Positions 34,559 through 45,471 are shown, counted from the stretch's first letter. The stretch is DNA of 64,000 bases from CAWCAW01 sp963793645 (GCA_963793645.1 CAWCAW010000006.1:1-64000), one strand, 5' to 3'. Translations and numbers: made by a program. The notes: generated by a model from the letters alone, not told the origin.

Positions 34559-34966
34559 GTGCGAGTCGAAGCCATCCTTCTCATCATCGTCGGCGCCTTC
34601 TTCGCCGTGACGGCGACGGTGTACTACATCTGGGGAATGCTCGTCAGCCAGAACGAGGTCGGCGGCATCGTGATGCTCATCGGCACCGTGCTGCTCGGTT
34701 TCGTCCCCGGCGGCTATTACCTGTGGTGGTCCCAACACATGAAGCCGAGACCCGAGGACCGCCCCGACGCCACCTTGCAAGAGGGCGCCGGTGTGATCGG
34801 CGCCTTTCCGAACTCGAGCATCTGGCCATTCGTCTTGGGCATGGGCGTGTTCCTCATCGTGTTGTCCTTCGTCTTCGGTCTGTGGCTCATGGCCCCGGGA
34901 TTCGCCCTTGCCATCTCGGCCGCCATCGGGGTGACGGCCGAAAGCCGGCGAGGCGGCGCCGTCTAA
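34559..34966 (+). CDS. ctaF: Cytochrome c oxidase subunit IV, actinobacterial type
   Basis: 135 residues from GTG 34559 with ACAGGAG upstream. Four hydrophobic helices and the segment FVPGGYYLWWSQHM match the actinobacterial CtaF subunit, which is not related to mitochondrial subunit IV. It packs against subunits I and III in the bc1-aa3 supercomplex. Third gene of the ctaC-ctaD-ctaF operon. Confidence 0.9.
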   Translation: MRVEAILLIIVGAFFAVTATVYYIWGMLVSQNEVGGIVMLIGTVLLGFVPGGYYLWWSQHMKPRPEDRPDATLQEGAGVIGAFPNSSIWPFVLGMGVFLIVLSFVFGLWLMAPGFALAISAAIGVTAESRRGGAV

Positions 34967-35048
34967 AAAATAGCGCTCGCCTGGGCTTACAGCGCGGTAG
35001 CGCCGGTGCACGCTCAGGTCACCCCCCCGGGGTGCCGATACCTCGCGG

Positions 35049-36054
35049 GTGCTCTTTTCACCTCGGTCGGGCTCTGCTCGTCACCCCCGCCGGCGGAGAA
35101 AGTCGACGGCCATGGCGGGCGTCGGGAGCATCGCCGCCGTCCTCGTCATCGCGTTGTTCCCCCACGTCGCCGGTGATGGCGCCGCGCTGACGGCGTCGTC
35201 GGAGGGATCGCGGCCGGGCTCGGCGGGCTCGTCTGGTTACGGCCCAGGGCAGCACTCGGTCCGGCCGCTGGTGGTGTCGGTCACCACGACCACGGTGCCA
35301 ACGACGGTACCGCCCACGGTGCCCACCACCGTCGCCGTTCCTACGCCGGCCAAGGTTCCCCCGGCCGCCCCCAGGCCTGTTCCACCGTCGACTCCTCCCA
35401 CCGCCGGTGCCGGCGCCGTGCTGCCTCCCGCCCACCCCTCAGCCGACATGGCGCCGTCGCCCAACTTCCTCAACAGCTGTTCGGGCTCGAGCTATGACGA
35501 TTCGACGGGGTGCGTCGAGCGCGTCGCTGGCGGCCATCAACAACGCACGCGCCGCCGAAGAGCTTCCGGCCATGACACTGCCGAGCAACTGGACGTCGCT
35601 CACCGCCGAGCAGCAGATGTTCGTCGTCACCAACCTCGAACGCACGGCACGTGGCTTGGCGCCCATGTCGGCCATGGCCACGTCGTTGGACCAGTCCTCC
35701 GAGCAAGCCGCCGGCGCCGGCTCGGACCCCTCACCGGCCGCCGGATTCCCCTTCAAAGAGTGGGGCGGGAACTGGAGCGGGGCCATGGGCAACCCGCTCG
35801 AGGCCATGTACATGTGGATGTACGACGACGGTGAAGGTTCGGCCAACATCGACTGCACCGCTACCAACACCTCGGGATGTTGGGGACATCGCGACAACGT
35901 CCTTCTGGTCATGTCATGCGCGCCGTGTGTCATGGGAGCAGGCTTCTCGGCCACCGCCTACCGGGGGACCCCCAGCATGACCGAGCTGTTGGTGAGCACG
36001 TCGGGAAGCCCTGCCGTCGACTTCACCTGGCAGGAGGAAGAGCCTTACCTCTAG
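35049..36054 (+). CDS. Secreted or anchored protein with Pro/Thr linker and CAP/SCP-like domain (frameshifted)
   Basis: About 334 residues when one extra base near 35520 is removed. GTG 35049 opens a basic n-region and a hydrophobic helix (MAGVGSIAAVLVIALFPHVA), a signal or anchor. A Pro/Thr/Val-rich linker follows (about 75-125). The frame then breaks after YDDSTGC and resumes as ASLAAINNARAAEELPAM with a CAP-like domain ending near CWGHRDNVLLV. Four Cys in the domain suggest disulfides outside the cell. CAP proteins bind lipids or polysaccharides or act as proteases; the role here is unknown. The stop is tail-to-tail with the next gene and shares CTAG. Confidence 0.65.
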
Positions 36055-36569
36055 CGCTCGCCGAGGGGTCGTCTACGGCCGGTCGGCGGGACGGGGGCCT
36101 CCGATGCCAAGCGGCGCAGCGGCTCGCCCCCCGGCCCCCGCCAGAAGCCTTCTGAGCGATACAGAGGCTCTCCGTCAGGCGACGCGTGGAGCTCTACGTT
36201 GCCGATGCCCGCTGCTTCGAACCAAGCCAGCACGCTGCGCAACACGGCACGGCCCAGGCCGCGGTGCTGAAAGGCCGGATCGGTGGACATCCACTGGACG
36301 TACCCATTGCGCCCGTCGACCTGCACCGGCGTAGGCAGGCGGCGAACGATCACCCCGGCCCCGCATGCCACCAGCCGACCCGGTTCCGCAGGATGATCGG
36401 CTACGAAGAAGCAGGCCTCGTCGCCACCTGCTCGGCCGCGCACCGAGGCCCGCGCCGATTCGCCGAAGTGCTCCCAGACGTGCGGTGGCGGATCGATGCC
36501 GAGGGAACGGAACATCATCTCGGCGAGCCGGACGATCTCGGTGGCGTCCTCGCCTCGCCCGGGGCGCAC
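36051..36569 (-). CDS. GNAT family N-acetyltransferase
   Basis: About 172 residues from GTG 36569, or up to 212 if the start is ATG 36689 inside the qcrB end. The acetyl-CoA loop is FQHRGLGRAVLRSVLAWFEAAG, and NVELHASPDGEPLYRSEGFWR is the usual C-terminal strand-helix pair. Substrate unknown. Residues upstream of GTG 36569 are Ser/Glu/Gly-rich and not domain-like, so the shorter start is preferred. Its stop shares CTAG with the convergent CAP-like gene. Confidence 0.7.
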   Translation of the reverse strand: MRPGRGEDATEIVRLAEMMFRSLGIDPPPHVWEHFGESARASVRGRAGGDEACFFVADHPAEPGRLVACGAGVIVRRLPTPVQVDGRNGYVQWMSTDPAFQHRGLGRAVLRSVLAWFEAAGIGNVELHASPDGEPLYRSEGFWRGPGGEPLRRLASEAPVPPTGRRRPLGER

Positions 36570-36642
36570 GGCGTTGACGCCCGCTAGCTCCGAGCCGCCC
36601 TCAGAGGCGGAGCTGCTCAGAAGCTCGGGGCCGACCGCAGGC

Positions 36643-38220
36643 TCAGAGCCGCCGGGGGACGCGGCGCACACCTTCGCCATCCCCGGCACCGACGGATTCG
36701 GGCTCCATCTCGATGAACGTAGGCACCGGCTCCGGCTCGAGCTCGTCGTGCTCGTCGCCGGGACGCACCTCGCTCGTCACCGTCGTGTACTTGCCATCGA
36801 TGGACCGGCTCATGACCACAGAGCGCTTGCGTCGGCCCGCACCGGGGACGCCGGCCAGCTCGACGCAGATGCGCCACGTGGCGAATCCCACGATGAACGG
36901 GATGATGACGACAGCGAAGCGGAAGAACCACAACACCGAGTTCAGCGACACCTCGAAGAAGTTGGCCAGCACGTCGGTGGAACTGGCCAAAAACAGCATG
37001 AAGTAGAAGGCCAGGAATGTGGCCCCCACGGCGGTGTGCCGGGGCCGCTCACGCGGACGGAACAGGAGGTTGTGCGCTTGGGTGTCGCCCTTGAGCTTGG
37101 CGGCGACGAACGGCCACGCCCAGAACAACGTGAAGGTAACGCCCGGGAACAAGATGGTGGGCAGGAACACCTCGAAGGGAATGGTGTGCCCGAAGCCGAC
37201 AAACTCCCAGCTCGGCATGATCCGCAACGCCCCGTCGAGCCAGCCCATGTACCAGTCGGGCTGCACGGCGTAGGAGATCTTGTAGGGCTCATACGGCCCG
37301 TACTGCCAGATCGGGTTGACCTGGACCAAACCACCAAGGGCCCACAGCACCCCGGCGATCATGAACAAGAACCCCGTCGTCTTCAAGATGAAGGTGGGGT
37401 ACATGGGCGAGCCCACCACGTTGTCCTCGGTGCGTCCGGGGCCGGAGAACTGCGTGTGCTTCTGGCGCACCAACAACCCGAGGTGCGCACCGAGGAGGCC
37501 CAGGATGATCAGCGGCACGATGAGGATGTGCATGAGGAAGAAGCGGGGAAGGATGTCGCCGTTGCCGGGGTAGTTGCCACCGAAGACGAAGAAGGCCAGG
37601 TAACTGCCCACCAGCGGGATCGACAACATGAACGAGAAGGCCAGCCGGATACCCGTACCGGACACCAAGTCGTCGGGTAGCGAGTAGCCGAGGAAGCCGT
37701 TGACGATGGCCAGGATCAGCAGCGTCACCCCGATGATGTAGTTGAGCTCGCGGGGCTTGCGGTAGGCGCCGGTGAAGAAGATCCGGCACATGTGCACAGC
37801 GATGGACCCGATGAAGACGTCAGCCGCCCAGTGGTGCATCTGGCGGATCACCAGACCGCTGCGCACGGCAAAGGAGATGTCGACACTCGACGCGTAGGCG
37901 GCCGACATCTTGACGCCCCGCAAGGGCAGGTAGGAACCGTGATAGATCACCTGAGCGGACGAGGGAACGTAGTACAGCGACAGGAAGACCCCCGAGGCCA
38001 ACAGGACCACGAAGCTGTAGAGCGCGATCTCGCCTAACAGGAACGACCAGTGGTCAGGGAAGATCTTGTCGAGGAATGTTCGTCCGCCCTTGGCGATCCC
38101 GAGGCGGTCGTCGAGCCATTTGAGCGAACCGTCGACGGGGTCGACCTTCGGGCCACTCGGAGCGGCGCTGGCCTTGCGTCCGGGCCGCAGTCGGGCCGCC
38201 AGTCCACCCATGGCGCTCAT
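36643..38220 (-). CDS. qcrB: Cytochrome bc1 complex cytochrome b subunit
   Basis: 525 residues. The haem b His pairs lie in RQMHHWAADVFIGSIAVHM and in the helix PRFFLMHILIVPLIILGLLGAH. The Qo-site region (PDWYMGWLDGALRIMPSWE) has the form usual for actinobacterial QcrB. A C-terminal polar tail of about 100 residues is typical of actinobacteria. It oxidises menaquinol and passes electrons to the Rieske protein and QcrC. ATG 38220 overlaps the qcrA stop as ATGA. Confidence 0.95.
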   Translation of the reverse strand: MSAMGGLAARLRPGRKASAAPSGPKVDPVDGSLKWLDDRLGIAKGGRTFLDKIFPDHWSFLLGEIALYSFVVLLASGVFLSLYYVPSSAQVIYHGSYLPLRGVKMSAAYASSVDISFAVRSGLVIRQMHHWAADVFIGSIAVHMCRIFFTGAYRKPRELNYIIGVTLLILAIVNGFLGYSLPDDLVSGTGIRLAFSFMLSIPLVGSYLAFFVFGGNYPGNGDILPRFFLMHILIVPLIILGLLGAHLGLLVRQKHTQFSGPGRTEDNVVGSPMYPTFILKTTGFLFMIAGVLWALGGLVQVNPIWQYGPYEPYKISYAVQPDWYMGWLDGALRIMPSWEFVGFGHTIPFEVFLPTILFPGVTFTLFWAWPFVAAKLKGDTQAHNLLFRPRERPRHTAVGATFLAFYFMLFLASSTDVLANFFEVSLNSVLWFFRFAVVIIPFIVGFATWRICVELAGVPGAGRRKRSVVMSRSIDGKYTTVTSEVRPGDEHDELEPEPVPTFIEMEPESVGAGDGEGVRRVPRRL

Positions 38221-39206
38221 GACCGCTCCCAGAAGCCGGGCCCGACGGGCTGGTCGTAACCGGCTTGCGCACGGATGAAACCCTTGGCGTCAATCATTAT
38301 GGGCAGCTGGGGCAGCGGCCGGGGCGCGGGGCCGAAGACCGGCTGAGCCCCGTCGAGAACGTCGAACAGCGACTGGTGACACGGGCACAGCAGCTGTTGG
38401 GTCTCCTCCTGGTAGAGGCCCACCGGACAACCGGCGTGCGTGCACAGCTTGGAGAACGCCAAGTAGCCCTTGGGCCCCCACGTCTCACGTCCGGGCTTGG
38501 TGACGATGTCGAAGCTCGGCAGGCCGGCTCGGATCAGCATGGTCTGGTCCACGGGGTTGCCCACGAATCCTTCGGGGAACACCGTCAACGCGCCCCCGGT
38601 CTCGAGGTCGGCTTCGTGAATGGGACGGCCGGTCAAGTCCACCAGCCGCATCCCCGATCTCCAATCGGTGCCCTCGAGGGCCTTGCCCGGCTGAGGGCCG
38701 AGCGATCGCAGCAGCGGAAATGCCAGCACGATGCCCATGACGCCGGCACCGGCTCCCATGATCCCCCCGAGGAATCCACGCCGGCGCACCGTGAGCGTGG
38801 CTCGTTCGACCACCACCGCCGTCATCGCCTCGCGATCGGCGTCGCTCGAGCGAAGCGCGTGACGCGACTCGGCGAACGGACCAGCCGGGAGGAGGTACTT
38901 GCCCCACGCGGACATGCCGAACCCGAAACCGAACAGCCCTACGCCGAGGAACACGCCTTCGAGCTGGGTCTGGCCACCTTGCCAATACAGGGCCCCGTAG
39001 GCGGCGAATCCTAGGAAGCCGATGATCAAGCAGACCGCGATGAGCATCTCGGTGCGCTTGGGGTTCTTGGCCAGCGGCTGCATGTGGGGATCGGAGAACG
39101 AGGCCACCGGCATGCCGTCGCGGAGGCGTTTTCCGTTGGAGGCTTCGTTGGAGGCTTCGTCGGTGTCAACACCGCCCGAGGTGAGGGTGGTTTCCGATTC
39201 GCTCAT
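38217..39206 (-). CDS. qcrA: Cytochrome bc1 complex Rieske iron-sulfur subunit
   Basis: 329 residues. Three N-terminal membrane segments, an actinobacterial feature, precede the Rieske domain. The 2Fe-2S ligands are in CTHAGCPVG and CPCHQSLFD. It shuttles electrons from menaquinol to QcrC. It overlaps qcrC at its start and qcrB at its end by ATGA, so the three are translationally coupled. Confidence 0.95.
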   Translation of the reverse strand: MSESETTLTSGGVDTDEASNEASNGKRLRDGMPVASFSDPHMQPLAKNPKRTEMLIAVCLIIGFLGFAAYGALYWQGGQTQLEGVFLGVGLFGFGFGMSAWGKYLLPAGPFAESRHALRSSDADREAMTAVVVERATLTVRRRGFLGGIMGAGAGVMGIVLAFPLLRSLGPQPGKALEGTDWRSGMRLVDLTGRPIHEADLETGGALTVFPEGFVGNPVDQTMLIRAGLPSFDIVTKPGRETWGPKGYLAFSKLCTHAGCPVGLYQEETQQLLCPCHQSLFDVLDGAQPVFGPAPRPLPQLPIMIDAKGFIRAQAGYDQPVGPGFWERS

Positions 39207-40126
39207 GCCCGGTCCCCGATCCAGAAGGCCACCAGCATCAGGGCGCCCACGCCGATGAGCAGGCCGATGAACCCTTCCGCCACCGGTCCGATCCCGCCCA
39301 GGCCCAAACCGCCGCTGTTGTTGGGGTGCTGGATGACCGTTTTCACGTAGGCGACGATGTCAGCCGCCTGCTGCTCGGAGAGATTGCCCGGGCCGAAATG
39401 CGGCATGTTGCCGGGCCCGGTTCGGATGGCTTCGGCGATTTGAGTGGCGGTCGCCTTGTGCAGTGACGGAGCGAACGCACCGTTGGCCAGGGCGTCTCCG
39501 GCACCGGTGATGGTGTGGCACCCGGCGCAGTTCAACACGAACAGCGAGTTGCCTTCGGCCAAGTTGGCGTTCTTCAAGTCGACGGTCGGGATGCCGCTGT
39601 CGGCTTGGAACGGCGGAGCCAAGGACGACACGTACGCCACGATCTGCAGCACCTGCCGGGGGGTGAAGCGCACCAGCTTGCGCACGGGCTGCAGGTACGA
39701 GTCCGCCAGCGGCATGCGGCCCGTCGAAACCCAGAAGTCGACGGTGGCCGCGCCCAGCCCTTGCAAGTTGGGCGCCCGATCGGTGCCCAGTGCCTGGGGT
39801 CCGTGACACGAAGCACAGCTCGAGGCGAACAGCGCCTCGCCGGCTCCGATGTACGAACGCGGCGGGAGGCTGTAGGTGATGGGAGCGGGCTTGCTGCGCG
39901 CCTTTACCTCTGTGGCCGTCTCCTTGGACGCTGCGGTCGTGGTTCCCGCCGTCGTCGTCGTGGTGGCGGCGGTCGAAGTCGTGGTGGTCGACGCCGCGGT
40001 CGTCGTTGTCGTGGTGTCCGCCGACCCCGGAGTGGCGCCGGTGGTGAGCACACCCAACACGGCCACACCGACCACGATGAGCGCCGGCAGCAGGTATCGC
40101 CCGCGGAGCTTGGTGCTCTTCAGCAA
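39203..40126 (-). CDS. qcrC: Cytochrome bc1 complex dihaem cytochrome c subunit
   Basis: 307 residues from TTG 40126, preceded by GGAG. An N-terminal helix anchors a Thr-rich linker (about 38-70), then two cytochrome c domains with CASCH and CAGCH haem sites, and a C-terminal membrane helix. In actinobacteria this dihaem subunit replaces a soluble cytochrome c and feeds the CuA centre of CtaC directly. Poly-Thr linkers of this kind are low complexity. Confidence 0.93.
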   Translation of the reverse strand: MLKSTKLRGRYLLPALIVVGVAVLGVLTTGATPGSADTTTTTTAASTTTTSTAATTTTTAGTTTAASKETATEVKARSKPAPITYSLPPRSYIGAGEALFASSCASCHGPQALGTDRAPNLQGLGAATVDFWVSTGRMPLADSYLQPVRKLVRFTPRQVLQIVAYVSSLAPPFQADSGIPTVDLKNANLAEGNSLFVLNCAGCHTITGAGDALANGAFAPSLHKATATQIAEAIRTGPGNMPHFGPGNLSEQQAADIVAYVKTVIQHPNNSGGLGLGGIGPVAEGFIGLLIGVGALMLVAFWIGDRA

Positions 40127-40142
40127 TGCGCGCTCCGAGCCC

Positions 40143-40757
40143 TCAGCCCGTCTTCAAGAGGAACAGGCAGCTGAAAATGCCGATCCACATGAAGTCGACG
40201 AAGTGCCAGTAGTACCCGACGGCCTGGAAGACGTTTGTCTCGCCCGGGTCGCCGGCAGGACCTTTCATCCTGCCCAAGAGGAAGATCATGGCCACGAGCC
40301 CGAGGGCGACGTGGATCCCGTGGATACCGCTCATGATGAAGAACAGCGACCAGTAGGCGTTGAGAGACGGCCCGTGGCCGTGAGAGGCGAAGTCGTGCCA
40401 CTCATACAAGGTGTTGGCCAGGAAGCCTGCCCCCAAGATGAAGCTGGTGACGATCCAGCGCACGGCCTTACGGCGCTCCCCGCGCTCTTCGGCCCACACG
40501 CCGAGTTGGAACGTCGGGCTCGACACCAGCAGAACCACGCTGAAGATGCCGGCCTGCAGGTAGTCGAGATGCTCACCTTGCAACAGCGGCCAGCTGGTGG
40601 CATGGGCGCGGATGGTGAAATAGGCCGCGAACAGACCAGAGAAGAACATGAGCTCCGAACCGAGCCAGATCATGACTCCGACGGCCAGCAGCGGGGGCCG
40701 GTCGGGTACGTGTTTCTTGGCGGGCGTTGGTGGCTCGACCGATAGGGCCTGGGTCAC
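40143..40757 (-). CDS. ctaE: Cytochrome c oxidase subunit III
   Basis: About 204 residues from GTG 40757, preceded by AGGAAAG. Five membrane helices with SELMFFSGLFAAYFTIRA and the C-terminal HGIHVALGLVAM...YYWHFVDFMWIGIF pattern identify subunit III, which stabilises the catalytic subunit. It heads the ctaE-qcrC-qcrA-qcrB operon, the standard actinobacterial order. The frame continues upstream to 40835, but those residues are not helix-like. Confidence 0.94.
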   Translation of the reverse strand: MTQALSVEPPTPAKKHVPDRPPLLAVGVMIWLGSELMFFSGLFAAYFTIRAHATSWPLLQGEHLDYLQAGIFSVVLLVSSPTFQLGVWAEERGERRKAVRWIVTSFILGAGFLANTLYEWHDFASHGHGPSLNAYWSLFFIMSGIHGIHVALGLVAMIFLLGRMKGPAGDPGETNVFQAVGYYWHFVDFMWIGIFSCLFLLKTG

Positions 40758-40856
40758 GGGGTCTTTCCTAGTTGACGCCGACCCCCGCGCGCCAACACCG
40801 TCCCCTTGCGGCGACGTTGACCCCGATGGCGCCAACCGGCAAGTCGGAGAAGATTG

Positions 40857-43330
40857 TCAGCGAGGATGCAGCGCGTCGGGCAGCGAACGCGCATGAACGA
40901 CAGCCAAACGGCGCGTGGGCCGGGTCAGCGACACGTACAACGTGCGCAGACCCTGAGGCGATTCTTCGACGATGGCGGCCGGTTCGACCACCACTACGGC
41001 GTCGAATTCCAGGCCGTTGGCGAGGTCGACGGGCAGCAAGGTGAGCGGCGCCCCCAGGCCGTCGCGCCGGGGGTCGGCGGCGGCGACGCCGGCGGCGTCG
41101 AGCGCCAGGGCCAGCTCGGCCACCAAGGATGCCGGCGCCAGCACCGCCGCGGTGCCGGGCTCGACCTCGGCGGAGAGCTGGGCCGCCACCCGGGCCACCG
41201 TGGCCGCCAATTCGGAGCGCTCCACCGATTCGAACAGCGGCGCCACCCCGGTCCGGCGCACGGGTCGGGGGGGCTTGGTGCCCGGAGCCACCACCGCCAG
41301 CAGGGGCGCCGACAGCTCCACGACCTCGGCTGGGGTGCGGTAGCTCACGGTCAGCTCCACCAATCGGGCCGGCCGCTGGCTCGGGAGGTGCGGGGTGACC
41401 TCGTCCCACGAGTTGGGTGCCCACGGCCCGGTGGCCTGGCCGATGTCACCGACCACGCTGATCGAACCCGACAACGATCGACGGGCCACCATGCGCAGTT
41501 GCATGGGCGACAGGTCCTGCGCCTCGTCCACCACGATGTGGCCGTAATTGCGGATCGAACCCTCGGCCTCGGCGGGCCCGTTGGCCCGGTTGCGGCGGGG
41601 ACCCAACAGCACGCGCGCCTCGTCGATCAAGGCGAGGTCGGCCGGCGTCCACGGGATGTCGGCCAGGGCCGTGCTGCGTGGCCGCACCAGCAACGCCTGC
41701 TCTGAGGCGGAGAGCAGGCCGCGTGCGGCCAAGCCCATCAGCGCCGGCGCTCCCAGCAAGTCGTGGAGCAACTCTTCGGCCGAGATCCGAGGCCACATGC
41801 GTTCGAGGGCTTCGATGTACTGCGGAAGGCGGCGGACCTGGCGGCTGAAGTCGGCTACGTCGAAGGTATTGGCGTCCTCGGATTCACCGGGCGGGGTGCC
41901 TCTGGCGCCGTTGCCACGACGGCCGTTGTCGTTGGCGAGGCGGGCCCCGTTGGCTCCGTTCGCACCATGGCGGGCTCCGTTGGCTCCGTTGGATCCGCTG
42001 GCCGTGGTGGTGGGAGTTCCGGGCGCCCTGTTGCCGAAGAGGTCGATCACCTCGGCGTAGTTGCCATCGACGTTGCCGGGCGACAAAAAGTTGTCGTCCT
42101 CGGCCGCCATCTCGTCGGGGTCCTCGGGGTCGTCGGGATCCAGACCGATCCCGTGGACGTCACGAATACGCAAGTAGTCGTCGGCCAACTTGCCGATCAC
42201 CATCTGTTCGACGAAGCGCCGCCGGGAGTTGTGGCTCCCGGGGCGGCGGCGGGCCGCTGACACGATGGCGCCGGAGTCCTCGGCCACGAGTCGCAACACG
42301 GCCGCCCCGAAGGGGATCTCGGCGTCGTGGCGCAGCGCCCGCTGGCGAGTGCGCACGGCGCGCGCCACCACCTTCGCCATGCGCGGCCTCACCTTTGAGC
42401 CGGGCCACGGGGGAGGGGTCCTCGGAGCGGGCCGTGACACCGGAGACGATGCCGCTCACCGTCGACAACGTCACGCCGCTCTCGCCCAGTGAGGGCAGGA
42501 CATGTTCGATGTAGCGCAAGAACAAGGGGTTAGGACCGATGACCAAGACGCCTTGGCGCTCGAGGGGGAACCGGTGTGTGTAGAGCAGGTACGCCGCCCG
42601 GTGCAGCGCCACCGCCGTCTTGCCCGTCCCCGGGCCCCCCTGGACCACCAGCACGCCGGGCAAGGGTGAACGGATGATCTCGTCCTGCTCGCCGCTGGAT
42701 GGTGGAGACGATGTCCCGCATGAAGCCGGTGCGCGCCCCCTGCAAGGCCGCCAGCAGCGCACCGGGGCCCCCGAGCTCGAGCTCGTTCTCGTCGCCCGCC
42801 CCCTCCACCAAGGAGGAGCCGTCTGGCGCCAAGGGGGCGCCCGTGTCGTCCACGGCGGCCAGGTCGTCGGGGGCGAGGGAGAAGCGCTCGTCCTCGACCC
42901 CCACGATGCGCCGGCCGTGCGCAGCCAGGTGGCGGCGCAGGACCAGGCCCATGGGGTCACGGCCGGTGGCGCGGTAGAAGGGCTCGGCTACCGGCGCCCG
43001 CCAGTCCACCACCAGCGGTTCGAAGTCATCACCGGAGACGCCGAGGCGGCCGATGTGGAAGCTCTCGATGGCCCCGGCGGGGTCGTCCATGGGGCGCCGG
43101 TCGATACGTCCGAAGCACAGCGCCTGCTCGCCGATGTCGAGCTGGTCGAGGCGGGCCAAGCTGGTGCGGACGATGACGTCACGCTCTTCGCGGAACTGAT
43201 GGGTGCCGCCGCGGCCCTGGTCGAGAACGGAGCGGAGCATTTCCTCGGCGTCCGAGCGCAGCTCGTCAACGCGCTGGTAGGCCCGGTCGACGTGGGCCTG
43301 TTCCGCCTCGAGCTCGGATGGTGTAGCCAC
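40857..43330 (-). CDS. helD: HelD/UvrD-type superfamily 1 ATPase (two frameshifts)
   Basis: About 823 residues when two extra bases are removed. It starts at GTG 43330 with GAGGGAG upstream. The N-terminal coiled-coil (SELEAEQAHVDRAYQRVDEL) and the DWRAPVAEPFY domain are typical of HelD. Extra base 1 is near 42694 (joins DIVSTIQ to GEQDEIIR). Extra base 2 is near 42391-42394 (joins VARLKG to RPRMAKVVARAV). Walker A is GGPGTGKTAVALHR, Walker B VVDEAQDLSPMQLR. A Gly/Asn/Ala-rich insertion (near 41900-42010) separates helicase halves. HelD proteins strip nucleic acid from stalled RNA polymerase; a DNA helicase role remains possible. Confidence 0.8.
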
Positions 43331-43427
43331 AGGCGCTCCCTCTTCACCGCCCGCCGCAGTGAACCATCCATCATATCCCCCGAAGCCACGCTTCCGGCCG
43401 GGCCGACAGGACAGGTAGCGTCGATCC

Positions 43428-44469
43428 GTGCCGCTCTCGGATGCGCCCTTCCTGCGAGCCTGCCGGGGCCTCCCCGTCGATCGGGTACCGGTGTGGTTCA
43501 TGCGCCAGGCGGGCCGTTCGCTGCCCGAATATCGCGCTGCGCGCGGGGCCGGAAGCATCCTCGCCGCTTTCCATCGCCCTGAGCTCGCCGCCGAGCTGAC
43601 CCTGCAACCGGTGCGCCGCTACGGCGTCGATGCCGCCATCTTGTTCTCCGACATCGTGGTGCCGGTGGCCGCCGTCGGCTTCGGCATGGACGTCGAGCCC
43701 GGTCGCGGGCCGGTGGTGGCGCGTCCCTTCGCCGGTGCCGCCGATCTGGAGCGCCTGCGCCCTTTGGACGCAGCGCAGGACATCCCCTACGTCATGGAGA
43801 CCATTGGCCTCGTGGTCGACGCGCTGGCCCCCTCGGGCGTGCCGCTCATCGGCCTGGCCGGCGGGCCCTTCACGGTGGCCAGCTACCTCATCGAGGGCGG
43901 CCCCTCGCGTACCTACGCCCGCACCAAAGCGATGATGCGGGGGGAACCCGAAGTATTCGGAGCCCGTTTTGGATGCGTTGGCCGATATGGCCATCGCCTT
44001 CCTGCGCGCCCAGGTGGGTGCGGGGTGCTCGGCCGTGCAGATCTTCGACAGCTGGGTGGGTGCGCTGTCGGCCCAGGAGTACGAACGCTATGTGCTCCCT
44101 GCGTCGACGAAGGTGTTCACCGGGCTGGCCGACCTCCACATTCCTCGCATCCACTTCGGTGTGGGCACCGGCGAGCTCTTGGCCCCGATGGCGTCGACCG
44201 GGGCCGAGGTGATGGGAGTGGACTGGCGGGTACCGCTGGCCGAGGCCCGGCGGCGGGTGGGACCGGGACCGACCCTGCAGGGCAACCTGGACCCCACCGT
44301 GTGCCTGGCTCCGTGGCCGGTGGTGGAGACCGAGGCCCGGGCCGTGCTCGCCGGCGCCGTGGGGAGCCACATCTTCAACCTCGGCCACGGCGTCCTGCCC
44401 GAGACCGACCCCGAGGTCCTGGAGCGCTTGGTCGCCGTGGTGCACTCGGTGTCGCCGGAGCAACGGTGA
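43428..44469 (+). CDS. hemE: Uroporphyrinogen decarboxylase (frameshifted)
   Basis: About 346 residues when one extra base near 43958-43968 is removed. GTG 43428 opens the first part, with the active-site FMRQAGRSLPEYRAAR and ILFSDIVVPVAAVGFG. After TKAMMRGEPEVFG the frame changes, and LDALADMAIAFLRAQVGAG onward matches the family to the end (LGHGVLPETDPEVLERLV). The enzyme decarboxylates uroporphyrinogen III to coproporphyrinogen III. It is probably essential for haem, so the frameshift is more likely an error than decay. First gene of a haem operon, divergent from helD across 97 bases. Confidence 0.88.
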
Positions 44470-45471
44470 CCGACCGGGCCGGGGGCGTCGAGCGCCGACC
44501 GCGTCGGCGTGCTCGTCATGGCGCACGGCACGCCCCGGCGCATCGAGGACATCGAGGCCTTCTATACCGAGATCCGCCGGGGCCGGCCCCCTACCCCCGA
44601 GCTGCTGGCCGAGCTCGTCGGGCGCTACCAGGCCATCGGAGGGACCTCGCCGCTCAACGAACGCACCGAGGCCCAGACAGCCGCCATCGCCGCCGCCTTG
44701 GACGACCTCGCCCCCGGGCGCTTCGTGGTCGAAGCGGGCTCCAAGTTCTCGGCGCCGCGCATCGAGGACGCCGCCACGGCGCTGCGGGAGGCCGGCGTCC
44801 AGCGTGTCGTCGGGTTGGTCCTCACGCCCCAGTCCTCGACGGCCAGTGTGGGCGAGTACGCCCGCCGGGCGCGCCTGGCCTGCGAAGGCGACGTTTCCGC
44901 GGAAACGCGCACCGAGGGGACGGCCGGGGGGGTGGCGCCGGTTCCGATCCACGTGATCGACCACTGGCACACCGAGCCGGAGCTGGCCGTATTGCTGGCG
45001 CAACGGGTCGCCGACGCCCTGCACACCCTCGACCTCGACCCCGAATATCGGGCCTCGGTGCCGGTGATATTCACGGCCCACTCCATCCCGTCGCGCCTGG
45101 TGGATGCGGGCGATGTCTATGCCGATCAGGTGGCGGAGACGGCCGCCGCCGTGGCCAAGGTGGGACACCTCCAGCGCTGGTCGGTGGCCTACCAATCGGC
45201 CGGGCGCACCGACGACCCGTGGCTCGGCCCCGACGTGCGGGACGTGATCACCTCACTGTCCGCCTCGGACGCCAAGGCCGTCGTGGTCTGCCCCATCGGA
45301 TTCGTTTCGGACCACCTAGAGGTCCTCTACGACATCGACATCGAGGCTCGGGCCGTGGCCGACAACGCGGGCCTCGGCTTCGCCCGCACGGCGTCGCTCG
45401 ACGACGACCCTCGCTTCTGCGCCATGCTGGCTCGCATCGTGCTGGACAGCTCCGACGACCCCGGCGTGTGA
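44466..45471 (+). CDS. hemH: Coproporphyrin ferrochelatase
   Basis: About 321-334 residues. The intact frame starts at GTG 44509 (VLVMAHGTPRRIEDIEAFY). A GTG at 44466, overlapping the hemE stop as GTGA, would give VTDRAGASSADRVGVLVMAHG if one G is removed from the run GGGGG at 44480-44484. That coupled start fits the rest of the operon, so it is used here. Catalytic residues are the His in FTAHSIP and the Glu in GFVSDHLEVLYD. It inserts iron into coproporphyrin III, the Gram-positive route. Confidence 0.85.
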
